From: CAYPGT01 sp964512985
GTDB taxonomy: Bacteria > Cyanobacteriota > Vampirovibrionia > LMEP-6097
NCBI GenBank assembly: GCA_964512985.1
Contig: CAZELI010000009.1
Span: forward strand, 1 to 64,000
Length of the DNA stretch: 64,000 nucleotides
Direction of reading: 5' to 3'
The notes under the pieces were generated by a model that was not told the DNA's origin, searched no databases, and saw only the letters and a program-made list of their open reading frames with translations. A program made the translations under genes and the position numbers. The first letter of the stretch is position 1. Each line of letters opens with the position of its first letter. Shown in pieces: positions 33,186 to 41,342 of the stretch.

Positions 33186-34844
33186 ATGACCTACGAACCA
33201 TTATTTTTAAAATACCGACCACAGAAGCTTAGTGATGTTTTAGGGCAAGATTCTGTTAAAGAAACCCTGATTAATGCAATTCAGAATAATAAGATAGTTC
33301 ATGCTTACCTCTTAACAGGTCCTAGGGGCTCTGGTAAGACCAGTACAGCAAGAATTATTGCTAAGTCGCTTAATTGTAATAATTCCGCAGACGCTAAATC
33401 TCCGACTATTAGTCCGTGTGGTGTTTGTGAGAGTTGTGTAAGTATTACTAACTCTTCAAGCATAGATGTAACAGAAATGGATGCAGCTTCGCATGGTGGT
33501 GTGGAAGATGCACGACAGCTTATTGAAAGAGTTAATTTAGCGAGTGTTGCTGGTAAGTATAGAATCTATATTATAGATGAAGTGCATATGCTAAGTAAGG
33601 ATGCCTTCAATGCATTATTGAAGACTATAGAAGAACCTCCTGCGAATGTGATTTTTATATTAGCTACTACTGAAGTAGATAAGGTTCCTAAGACTATTGC
33701 CAGTCGCTGTCAGCAACTGAAGTTCAAACCTATCTCTATTAATGACTCTCTGGCACGTCTTAAATATGTTGCAGCAGAAGAGAATATAAGAATAGATGAA
33801 GCTGCTTTGAAGTTAATTGCTGAACATTCTGATGGAGCAATGCGTGATGCTTTAAGTTTATTTGATCAACTCAGTGTCTTCTCTGATGAGAATTCCTCTA
33901 TTGATGAAAACAAGGTTCTAGAAATACTTGGCGCTGTACCAAGCGATGAGCTAAATGAAATATGCAAACATATTCTAGTTAGAAATACGACGGAACTTTG
34001 TAATAAATTAGATGAGTTAGTTATTCGTGGTAAAGAACCTATTAGCATTACTAAGGAGCTAGCTGATCATTTATTAACTTTACTGGAGAAGCTTTCTAGC
34101 AAAGCGATGGATACTAAGTTTCAAGATCTAATTAATTTATGTAAAGAAAATAATATTGAGAATTTTGAGTTGGTGCAAATCATCGACTCTCTGTCAGAGC
34201 TGGAAATCCGTTTAAAACAAAGTACTCAGAATAAAAACATACTTAAGGCATGGCTTATTAAAATTGCTCATAGGGCAGATATATTAGTAATAAAAGATTT
34301 ATTAGCAAGAGTTGAGAAGTTGGAAGCTGGTTCAATGCCAACTCTACGACAAGCTTCAATTAATCATGAAAGAGTTGCTATAAGCAGTCCAAGCTTAAAA
34401 CCACGAGTTGAAAGTTCAACGTTTAATGTTCAATCTTCAGCCTTCCAGAAACCACAATCGAATTCTTCATCAGATATTAATGAAATTCAAATATCAAGAT
34501 CAGTAAATATTACGCATTCAGAATTTAGCTCTGAAGTACCTGTAACGTTAAGTGTAGAACGTTCAGCTTTAAGTGGTACTTCAAATGATTTCCTTGATCA
34601 TCTTTCTCCTGGTTCTAAGGGAATGTTAATCAGTAGTCAAGCACAATTAATAGATATTACTGATGGTATTGCTTTAATGAAAATGCCTGATAAATTTAAA
34701 TTCCTCAAGTCTAAACTCGAATCAAGATCTGATGAATTGATATCTGCTATTCAAAAATCATCAGGTCAAGAACTTAAGTCATTGAATATAGAAGTGGTAG
34801 CACTTGATGATATGCCAGCGTTAAGTCCCAGGCAAAGCAGCTGA
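33186..34844 (+). CDS. dnaX: DNA polymerase III subunit gamma/tau, first frame
   Basis: DnaX is the clamp-loader ATPase of DNA polymerase III. The 552-residue frame has FLKYRPQKLSDVLGQDSV, Walker A in GPRGSGKTSTARIIAKSLN, the zinc cysteines CGVCESC, Walker B/DEVH in IIDEVHMLSKDAFNALLKT, sensor 1 ILATTEVDKVP, and the arginine finger region SRCQQLKF. A low-complexity linker (about 390-470) precedes a C-terminal DnaX domain. The frame ends at a TGA, but the adjacent +1 frame continues a DnaX-like C-terminus to 35049 (next entry), so this is either the short product or a frameshifted gene. Confidence 0.95.
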   Translation: MTYEPLFLKYRPQKLSDVLGQDSVKETLINAIQNNKIVHAYLLTGPRGSGKTSTARIIAKSLNCNNSADAKSPTISPCGVCESCVSITNSSSIDVTEMDAASHGGVEDARQLIERVNLASVAGKYRIYIIDEVHMLSKDAFNALLKTIEEPPANVIFILATTEVDKVPKTIASRCQQLKFKPISINDSLARLKYVAAEENIRIDEAALKLIAEHSDGAMRDALSLFDQLSVFSDENSSIDENKVLEILGAVPSDELNEICKHILVRNTTELCNKLDELVIRGKEPISITKELADHLLTLLEKLSSKAMDTKFQDLINLCKENNIENFELVQIIDSLSELEIRLKQSTQNKNILKAWLIKIAHRADILVIKDLLARVEKLEAGSMPTLRQASINHERVAISSPSLKPRVESSTFNVQSSAFQKPQSNSSSDINEIQISRSVNITHSEFSSEVPVTLSVERSALSGTSNDFLDHLSPGSKGMLISSQAQLIDITDGIALMKMPDKFKFLKSKLESRSDELISAIQKSSGQELKSLNIEVVALDDMPALSPRQSS

Positions 34845-35049
34845 TATAGAAGTTTCTGTTAAACAAGAGAATCCTTTAGATGGTTTAGTAGTAAGTAGCT
34901 CAAATGAACTTATTGCTAATGATGAAGCTTTAATTAGCTCTCGTAAAGATGATGTTGAATCTGCTATCAAGACTAGAACTAAATTAGATGAAGTTGTTGA
35001 AGCGGGCTTGAATATATTTGGCGGCAGAATAATTAACTCTGGCTCTTAA
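34831..35049 (+). CDS. dnaX: dnaX C-terminal extension in the +1 frame
   Basis: From GGC at 34831 the +1 frame is open for 72 codons to a TAA (35047-35049), reading GKAADIEVSVKQENPLDGL and ending EAGLNIFGGRIINSGS, like a natural DnaX C-terminus ('..lF.G.vi'). It has no start codon or ribosome binding site. It joins the first frame at CCC-AGG-C (34827-34833), where a P-site proline tRNA could slip from CCC to CCA before the AGG codon; this parallels the yeast Ty1 CUU-AGG-C site. Full fusion would give 620 residues. A plain mutation or an assembly error could look the same. The end overlaps mlaF by 4 bp. Confidence 0.7.
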   Translation, partial: GKAADIEVSVKQENPLDGLVVSSSNELIANDEALISSRKDDVESAIKTRTKLDEVVEAGLNIFGGRIINSGS

Positions 35050-35768
35050 TGCTGCACTACCATCGGACCCTTAACTAATCCTTCTCGAAACTGTGTTGCA
35101 TATGGATTGTCGTTTTTAGGGTTGAATAGCTCTTCTGGAGTGCCTTCCCAGACTAGATGAGTGTCATACAACATGGCAACTTTAGTGCAAGCACGTTTAA
35201 TCGTAGAGGCTTGATGTGTAACTAAGATACTTGCAGCTTTCGTTTGCTCTTGTAATGTAACGATTAAATCTTCAATAATAGTACTGGCTACTGGGTCTAA
35301 TCCTGCCGTCGGTTCGTCATAAAGAATTATTTCTGGATCATTAACGACTGCTCTAGCGAAGCTAACCCTTTTTTTCATACCACCAGATAGTTCGCTGGGA
35401 AATTTATCTTCTATACCAGGCAATCCTACTAGGCTAAGTCTTTCTGAGACTACTCTGGAAATTTCAAACTCTGGTAAAGCTACTTTTATATCTTTACTAA
35501 CTCTTAGTGGAAAACTAACATTGTCAGCTATATTCATAGAATCAAATAAGGCTGAATATTGAAACGCCATACCAATTTTATCTGAGCCGAGTTCAATTTG
35601 ACCTGAATCGGCAGGTTCAAGACCTGCAACTATTTTTAGAAGAGTGCTTTTACCACAACCTGAGAAACCTATCAAGGCTAAAACCTCTCCTTTTTTAACT
35701 TGAAGATTGATACCGTCTAATACTTTATTAGAGTTAAATGATTTTGATAGATTGCTAATTTTTATCAT
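35046..35768 (-). CDS. mlaF: MlaF/TGD3-type lipid-transport ABC ATPase
   Basis: From the ATG at 35768 (MIKISNLSKSFNSNKV) the product has 240 residues; the frame opening at 35819 would add a non-homologous leader. It has Walker A in LIGFSGCGKSTLLKIVAGL, MAFQYSALFDSMNIADNV, the signature LSGGMKKRVSFARA, IILYDEPTAGLDPVAS and SILVTHQ. The 'FQ.gALFDs' and 'EPT(A/S)GLDP' pattern fits the Mla/TGD ATPases that move phospholipids between membranes. The MlaE permease and MlaD partner genes are not adjacent. It diverges from mrdA and the two share a palindromic AGTATACT box at 35783-35790. Confidence 0.88.
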   Translation of the reverse strand: MIKISNLSKSFNSNKVLDGINLQVKKGEVLALIGFSGCGKSTLLKIVAGLEPADSGQIELGSDKIGMAFQYSALFDSMNIADNVSFPLRVSKDIKVALPEFEISRVVSERLSLVGLPGIEDKFPSELSGGMKKRVSFARAVVNDPEIILYDEPTAGLDPVASTIIEDLIVTLQEQTKAASILVTHQASTIKRACTKVAMLYDTHLVWEGTPEELFNPKNDNPYATQFREGLVKGPMVVQH

Positions 35769-35802
35769 TATGGAGTGCTTATAGTATACTGTATTTCGTA
35801 AT

Positions 35803-37578
35803 ATGCTCAATAAAAGCAATATACTTTACTATTTTACCTTTGTTTTACTCGGATTTTTAGGTCTAAGATTATTTCAGCTGCAAATTATAGAATATAGTAA
35901 GTATAAAACTTTAGCCAAGAATAATACTACTAGAACCGCTATTACCAGGGCTCCTAGAGGAATAATATATGATCGTCACGGTGAGATACTGGCGACAAGT
36001 AAGCAGTCATTAAGTGTGATTGTATTTCCTGCTATTTTAAGAAAACATCAGGATAAGGTATTGGTTGCTAAAACTCTATCCAATTTTATAGCAACTCCAT
36101 ATGAAGAGTTGCTGAAACTCTTTGAGGATATGGATCCTACTACTCCCTTACCGATTACTTTGGATAATGATGTTGCTATTGAAGCTGCTATTAAGATTTT
36201 TGAGAATCAAGAGTCATTACCAGGAATTGCTGTTGAGAAACAGGCTACTAGATACTATCCTCATAATGAAGTTGCTGCACATGTACTGGGTTTTGTAGGG
36301 CAAGCGAATAATGAAGAGTTGAAATTGGGGCGCGAGCTAGGGCTTGGTTTAGGAGATATTGTTGGTAAAGAGGGATTAGAAAAAGTCTATGACTCTATAT
36401 TACAAGGTACTAAAGGTGAGGCTAGAGTGTCTGTTGATCGATATGGTCGCGGTCTTCAAGAAGGATCTAATAGTAAAAAAATTATCAAAGAAGCAGTTAA
36501 AGGTACTGATATTCATCTAACCATAGATATAAATTTGCAGAAAGCAGCTTATGAAGCTCTTAAGGATATGCAAGGTGCTGCAGTAGTCTTGAATCCTAAA
36601 AACGGTGAGATTTATGCTCTGGTAAGCACGCCAAGCTTTGATCCTAATATTTTCACTAAACCCGTACCGCCAGATGTTTATAGCAAGCTACTTAGTCATA
36701 AGGTGTTTGTTAATAGAGCCATATCTGCATACCCACCTGGAAGTATTTGGAAGCCTATTACTTCTCTTGCAGCTTTAGAACATGGTGTTATTAATGAAAC
36801 TGAACATTTAAGAGTTAGTGGTAGTGTTTATTTCGGTGGTTTTAAGTTTGGTGATTGGACTAGTAAAGAAGATTCGATGAATATCGTTCAAGCTTTAGCA
36901 TGGTCTCGTAATACTTTCTTTTATCAGGTAGCTAAACGTATGCAACCAGAATGGATTGCTGATACTGGACGTAAGTTTGGAGCTGGTTCTAAGACTGGTG
37001 TTGAATTGTTTGGTGAATCTGCTGGTGTAGTGCCTGATCCTGAATGGAAGAAAAAATACGTCAAGGAACCTTGGTTTCCTGGTAATACTTTACACTTGGC
37101 TATAGGACAGAGTTTCTTAATGCTTACTCCAATACAAGCTGCCAAGTTTATTTCAGGAATAGCAAATAAAGGTTATTCAGCTCAGCCGCATTTAATTAAA
37201 AATCCAACTAAGGAGAGATTAATTCCTATCACAGGTTTCTCGCAATCCACTTATGATATTGTTCGTAAAGGATTAGAGACTTGTATAGATTCAGGTACTG
37301 GACAAGCTTCTAAGTTTACTGAGTTTAAGGTTGCTGGTAAAACTGGTTCTGCAGAAGTTAAGGGTTATGCTCATACTACTCATGGTTGGTTTGCTTCATA
37401 TGCACCAGCTGATGATCCTGAGATCGTAGTAGCAGTGTTTGCGGAGGGTGCTGGTCACGGTGGTAGTGTTGCTGCTCCTGTTGCTAAGAAGATTTACGAA
37501 GTTTGGTATGCCAAGAAAATGGGGACCTTTAAGCCAGAACAAGAAAATAAAGAAGAAACTAAAGAACCTAAAAATTAA
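35803..37578 (+). CDS. mrdA: Penicillin-binding protein 2
   Basis: PBP2 is the peptidoglycan transpeptidase of the elongation machinery, paired with RodA. The 591-residue protein has one N-terminal membrane anchor (about 8-28), a PBP dimer domain with ITRAPRGIIYDRHGEILA, and a transpeptidase domain: the active-site Ser in YPPGSIWKPITSLAAL, SRN in AWSRNTFFY and KTG in VAGKTGSAEV. A charged tail (EQENKEETKEPKN) ends it. TATACT (35785-35790) lies 12 nt before the ATG. rodA is nearby but on the other strand, after the M23 gene. Confidence 0.95.
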   Translation: MLNKSNILYYFTFVLLGFLGLRLFQLQIIEYSKYKTLAKNNTTRTAITRAPRGIIYDRHGEILATSKQSLSVIVFPAILRKHQDKVLVAKTLSNFIATPYEELLKLFEDMDPTTPLPITLDNDVAIEAAIKIFENQESLPGIAVEKQATRYYPHNEVAAHVLGFVGQANNEELKLGRELGLGLGDIVGKEGLEKVYDSILQGTKGEARVSVDRYGRGLQEGSNSKKIIKEAVKGTDIHLTIDINLQKAAYEALKDMQGAAVVLNPKNGEIYALVSTPSFDPNIFTKPVPPDVYSKLLSHKVFVNRAISAYPPGSIWKPITSLAALEHGVINETEHLRVSGSVYFGGFKFGDWTSKEDSMNIVQALAWSRNTFFYQVAKRMQPEWIADTGRKFGAGSKTGVELFGESAGVVPDPEWKKKYVKEPWFPGNTLHLAIGQSFLMLTPIQAAKFISGIANKGYSAQPHLIKNPTKERLIPITGFSQSTYDIVRKGLETCIDSGTGQASKFTEFKVAGKTGSAEVKGYAHTTHGWFASYAPADDPEIVVAVFAEGAGHGGSVAAPVAKKIYEVWYAKKMGTFKPEQENKEETKEPKN

Positions 37579-37593
37579 GAGAACCTATATTTC

Positions 37594-37695
37594 GTCATCC
37601 TGAGGAGGGCGAAGCCCGACGTAAGGATCCACTATTTAAAAACTCGTAGTAAGTGGATCCTTACGTCGCAACCTGCGGTTGCTCCTCAGGATGAC
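37594..37695. repeat. Family 1 palindromic element (inverted)
   Basis: Left cassette GGGCGAAGCCC, right cassette GCAACCTGCGGTTGC. It begins 15 nt after the mrdA stop. A family 2 outer-arm motif, TTAAGAGAACC (37576 onward), precedes it. Confidence 0.92.
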
Positions 37696-37735
37696 GATGC
37701 TCTTCTGCTTATAGACTAGTGTATAATTGAGACAT

Positions 37736-38641
37736 ATGACTAATATTCGTTTGTTTAGATTACTATCTTTGGTTTTAATTCCGGCTTTAATGCTTTCATC
37801 TTGCTTTGCAACTGAGCCTACTAGTTGCGAAGCTCCTAAAACTGAAGTTGTTAAAGCAGAAATACCAGCTCTCAGCGTAGATCGTTTGAAGATTAAACAA
37901 GGAGAGTTCTTCCAAGTTGTAGTTAAGAATGCTACTAAAGCTCCTCGCGTCTGGTTTAATTCTAGAGAGTTTCCTGCTTATGAAATGACTAGTTCTAAGA
38001 CTTACAGAATACTTGTTCCTGTAGAGAATATGACTAAACCAGGAAAGTATTCTATTCTTGCTAAGGCAGATGGCTGGGAAGAAAAAATACCAGTTGAAGT
38101 AGTTGATAACGGTAAGGGAGTATCTAAGATTACTTTAGATCCTGATAAAGCTGAGCTTTATCCTACTGAAAAAGAACTTAATGCTGTAGGTCATAATTTA
38201 CATCTCGCAACAGACCATAAACTTTGGAAAGGTAAGTTTGTTTATCCATCTAAAGCATCACGCTCAAGCCCTTTTGGGGTGAAACGTTCTTATAATGGTG
38301 GACCAATAGATAGTTATCATAAAGGATTGGACTTCGCTGGTAATATGGGCTCGCCTGTTTATGCACCTGCTGATGGCAAAGTATCACTTACTGGTTACGA
38401 GAAAGATGGATTTGTGGTTCATGGTAATACTATTATTCTAGATCACGGTCAGAGTGTGACTTCTATCTATATGCATTTAAGTAAGATTGATGTAAAAGAA
38501 GGTCAAGAAGTTAAACAAGGCGATAAGATTGGAGAGGTAGGACATACTGGTATTTCTACTGGTCCACATCTTCACTGGGGAGTATATCTATCAGGGATTA
38601 GTACTGAGCCTGAGTTGTTTGTGAAACAAGAAGTTCTTTAG
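37736..38641 (+). CDS. LytM/M23 metallopeptidase lipoprotein
   Basis: From the ATG at 37736 (TATAAT 8 nt upstream) the product has 301 residues; the TTG at 37727 is less likely. The signal peptide ends in a lipobox LSSC, so it is a lipoprotein. A central beta-rich domain (about 40-130) precedes the M23 domain (about 180-295): SSPFGVKRSYNGG, the zinc-site HKGLDFAG (HxxxD) and GPHLHWGVY (HxH). All zinc ligands are present, so it is probably an active peptidoglycan endopeptidase. It lies between mrdA and rodA, which suits a role in wall elongation. It overlaps the convergent rodA by 4 bp. Confidence 0.92.
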   Translation: MTNIRLFRLLSLVLIPALMLSSCFATEPTSCEAPKTEVVKAEIPALSVDRLKIKQGEFFQVVVKNATKAPRVWFNSREFPAYEMTSSKTYRILVPVENMTKPGKYSILAKADGWEEKIPVEVVDNGKGVSKITLDPDKAELYPTEKELNAVGHNLHLATDHKLWKGKFVYPSKASRSSPFGVKRSYNGGPIDSYHKGLDFAGNMGSPVYAPADGKVSLTGYEKDGFVVHGNTIILDHGQSVTSIYMHLSKIDVKEGQEVKQGDKIGEVGHTGISTGPHLHWGVYLSGISTEPELFVKQEVL

Positions 38642-39933
38642 TTATACCTATAACTGTTATAACTCTTAGAGCTTTGCGAAGCTTTAATTACTAATGAGAC
38701 TAAGAATAAATCTACTACTAGAGAACTACCTCCATAGCTGAAGAAAGGTAAAGGTACTCCTGTAATAGGCATCACACTCAGGTTCATTCCGATGTTTACA
38801 AAGATATGAAAGAATAGCATCGAGAAAGTACCTATTGCCATTAGTGATTTGAATCTATCATCTGCTATCTTGGCTCTGTAAATAATTTTAATGCAAAGTA
38901 TTCCATAGAGGATTAGAACTAAGGCTGAACCAACAAACCCAAATTCTTCACCAATAGTAGAGAAAATAAAGTCTGTATGTTGCTCTGGTACAAAGTTTCC
39001 TTGTGTTAAGTCTCCATGCATCAAGCCTTGCCCAAACAAGCCACCACTACCAATGGCGTAGAGACTTTGAATAATATGATATCCAGCACCAAGCGGATCT
39101 ACATAAGGATCTAGAAAGATAGTTAGTCTTTTTTGTTGATATTCTTTGAGTAAGCCCCAAGCAATAGATTTAAAAATTACTACTAGTAAATTACAAGTTA
39201 TAAATCCAAAAATGGCGGAACTTGCCCAAGGAGATCTCCAAGCTTGATAGTAAATCACCGTAATTATAAACAATGCAGTGATGAAAACTAGAAATGGAGC
39301 TGTTATCGCAAAATCAATCTTACCGTGGTGATATGCAAATAATTTAAACCCAATAGAGCTTAATATAGCTGTAATTAAAGGTGATATAAGAATGAATAAT
39401 TCCATTAATTTAGCACCAGCCCAAAACAACATGCCAAAACATATGGCTATGTATACAAGTGTGGTCCCTAGATCTGGCTGGATGAGAACTAATCCCGCAG
39501 GGATAGCAACAATGCAAAGAGTCTTTAATATATCCCAATACGTACGAATAGGATGCTTTGCGAGCCATGCAGCTAGATAAATTATCAAACATATTTTAGC
39601 TATCTCACTGGGTTGAATGCTGATAGGTCCTAGTTTTAACCAGCGTTGCGAACCTAAGACAGAAGTTCCAGCAATTTTAAGGATTATAAGTAATCCAATA
39701 TTTAGAAAGTAAATCACAGTTGCATAATTCTGAAAGAAACTCAGATCAAACAAACGATAAGAAAGAACTACTAAAACTACAGCTACGAAAAAAAATATAA
39801 CTTGTTTCATTAAGAAAGCACCTGAAGCGGCGCTAGAAAGAGCAAGTAAACCAACACAAAAAATACCCAATATTGTAAGCAGTAAATCCTTATCAGGAAT
39901 GTTTCTTATGCGTTTAAAGAGATAATCAAGCAT
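38638..39933 (-). CDS. rodA: Rod-shape peptidoglycan polymerase RodA
   Basis: RodA is a SEDS glycosyltransferase that works with PBP2 in lateral wall synthesis. The 431-residue protein has about ten hydrophobic segments and the SEDS signatures: SQRWLKLGPISIQPSEIAKI, PDLGTTLVY, LGAGYHIIQS, IGSGGLFGQGL, PEQHTDFIFSTIGEEFGFVG, and ITGVPLPFFSYGGSS. It is somewhat longer than usual because of extra membrane segments around 190-260. TATAAT (39940-39945) lies 6 nt before its ATG and abuts one arm of the 23-bp inverted repeat shared with ispG. Confidence 0.95.
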   Translation of the reverse strand: MLDYLFKRIRNIPDKDLLLTILGIFCVGLLALSSAASGAFLMKQVIFFFVAVVLVVLSYRLFDLSFFQNYATVIYFLNIGLLIILKIAGTSVLGSQRWLKLGPISIQPSEIAKICLIIYLAAWLAKHPIRTYWDILKTLCIVAIPAGLVLIQPDLGTTLVYIAICFGMLFWAGAKLMELFILISPLITAILSSIGFKLFAYHHGKIDFAITAPFLVFITALFIITVIYYQAWRSPWASSAIFGFITCNLLVVIFKSIAWGLLKEYQQKRLTIFLDPYVDPLGAGYHIIQSLYAIGSGGLFGQGLMHGDLTQGNFVPEQHTDFIFSTIGEEFGFVGSALVLILYGILCIKIIYRAKIADDRFKSLMAIGTFSMLFFHIFVNIGMNLSVMPITGVPLPFFSYGGSSLVVDLFLVSLVIKASQSSKSYNSYRYN

Positions 39934-39944
39934 ATTTTAATTAT

Positions 39945-40039
39945 ACAGCCGCTGCGTGAAAGTGGACGATATTCAAAAAAATAACTTACTTCATCATGTG
40001 ATTTATTTTGTTTGTTGTCCACTTTCACGCAGCGGCTGT
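39945..40039. repeat. Perfect 23-bp inverted repeat between rodA and ispG
   Basis: Left arm 39945-39967 (starts ACAGCCGCTGCGTG, ends GTGGAC) and right arm 40017-40039 are exact reverse complements around a 49-bp AT-rich loop. Each arm lies just upstream of the -10 box of one of the two divergent genes (TATAAT for rodA, TAGAAT for ispG). Confidence 0.9.
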
Positions 40040-40050
40040 GTATTACTTGC

Positions 40051-40056
40051 TAGAAT
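40051..40056 (+). promoter_or_regulatory. Extended -10 box deciding the ispG start
   Basis: TGC-TAGAAT ends 8 nt before the ATG at 40065, supporting that start over the upstream frame opening at 40008, which would run through the inverted repeat. Confidence 0.5.
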
Positions 40057-40064
40057 ATATCACT

Positions 40065-41342
40065 ATGCAGGCACGTCGCCCAACTAAGCAAATACAAATC
40101 ACCGACCAGCTTTGGATTGGTTCTGAGCATCCTATAGTAGTGCAGTCTATGACTAATACCAATACTGCTGATATCAATAAATCAGCAGCTCAGGTGAAGC
40201 AGCTTTATTTAGCAGGTTCTTCTATGGTAAGACTTACTGTGAAGGATGAAGTTGGGGCTCAGGCTATTCCTGAGATTAATGCTTTACTTAAAGCTGAAGG
40301 CTTAGATATACCTTTAGTTGGTGACTTTCATTATAATGGTCATTTACTTCTAGCTAAGTATCCTAAGTGTGCAGAGACCTTGGCTAAGTACAGAATTAAT
40401 CCTGGTAATGTTGGTTATGGGGATAAGCATGATTATAACTTTGATACCATAATTCAAATAGCCAAAGCTAATAATAAAGCTGTGCGTATCGGTGTGAATT
40501 GGGGTTCTTTAGATCAGGATCTGCTTACTGAGTTTATGGAAAAGAATGCTAAAGGGCTTCTTCGTCATCCTGAGGAGGGCGAAGCCCGACGTCAGGATCC
40601 ACTGCATTTTAAACAAGTAATGTACTTATCTATGCAAGAGAGTGCTTTGCGTTCTGCTGAACTTGCTATGCAAGCCGGTCTAGAAGCAGATCGTATTGTT
40701 ATTAGTGTGAAGATGTCTGAAGTTCAAGACCTTATTAATATTTATCGAATAGTAGCTCAGTCTTGTGATTTCCCTCTACATCTTGGTCTTACTGAAGCTG
40801 GTACTCCGATTAAGGGAATGATCTCAAGTGCAGCAGCTATGGCAATTTTATTACAAGAAGGAATTGGCGATACTATTCGTATGTCGCTCACGCCTAGCGC
40901 AGTTGGTGAGCTTAGTGACAGGACTCTAGAAGTAAGAGCATGTCAAGAGTTGCTTCAAGCTTTAGAATTGAACTACTTTAAACCTAGTGTTACTAGTTGC
41001 CCTGGTTGTGGACGTACTTCCAGTAGTTACTTTCAAGAGTTAGCAGAAGACATTAATTCACATATACAAGAACGCATCAATGAATGGAAGCCACAATATC
41101 CTGGAGTGGAGAAGCTTAAGATAGCTGTGATGGGATGTATTGTTAATGGTCCCGGTGAATCTAAATATGCTGACATTGGTATAAGCTTGCCAGGAGATAA
41201 TGAAGATCCGTCAGCGCCAGTATACATAGAAGGTAAGCTGCATAAGACTCTCAGGGGAGAGAATATTAGTGCTGAGTTTAAAGATATGCTTGATAACTAT
41301 ATTCAAGCAAGATTTGCTACCACGCTAATGACATCATCATGA
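40065..41342 (+). CDS. ispG: 4-hydroxy-3-methylbut-2-en-1-yl diphosphate synthase, proteobacterial-like, with a repeat-encoded insertion
   Basis: IspG converts MEcPP to HMBPP in the MEP isoprenoid pathway with a [4Fe-4S] cluster. From ATG 40065 the product has 425 residues: a TIM-barrel half (PIVVQSMTNTNTADI, VGDFHYNGH, RINPGNVGY, RIGVNWGSLDQDLL) and a cluster-binding half (SCPGCGRTSSSYFQELA, VMGCIVNGPGESKYADIGIS). From memory these phrases match alphaproteobacterial IspG much more than the cyanobacterial form. An extra peptide, LLRHPEEGEARRQDPLH, is encoded by a family 1 half element (40564-40605) and sits in frame at a variable loop. yebC overlaps the 3' end by 40 bp on the other strand. 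Confidence 0.95.
   Translation: MQARRPTKQIQITDQLWIGSEHPIVVQSMTNTNTADINKSAAQVKQLYLAGSSMVRLTVKDEVGAQAIPEINALLKAEGLDIPLVGDFHYNGHLLLAKYPKCAETLAKYRINPGNVGYGDKHDYNFDTIIQIAKANNKAVRIGVNWGSLDQDLLTEFMEKNAKGLLRHPEEGEARRQDPLHFKQVMYLSMQESALRSAELAMQAGLEADRIVISVKMSEVQDLINIYRIVAQSCDFPLHLGLTEAGTPIKGMISSAAAMAILLQEGIGDTIRMSLTPSAVGELSDRTLEVRACQELLQALELNYFKPSVTSCPGCGRTSSSYFQELAEDINSHIQERINEWKPQYPGVEKLKIAVMGCIVNGPGESKYADIGISLPGDNEDPSAPVYIEGKLHKTLRGENISAEFKDMLDNYIQARFATTLMTSS
40564..40605. repeat. Family 1 half element inside ispG
   Basis: GTCATCCTGAGGAGGGCGAA continuing to GGATCCACT matches the left arm of 37594-37695 almost exactly (one change, CGTAAGG to CGTCAGG). The right arm is absent. Confidence 0.92.
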
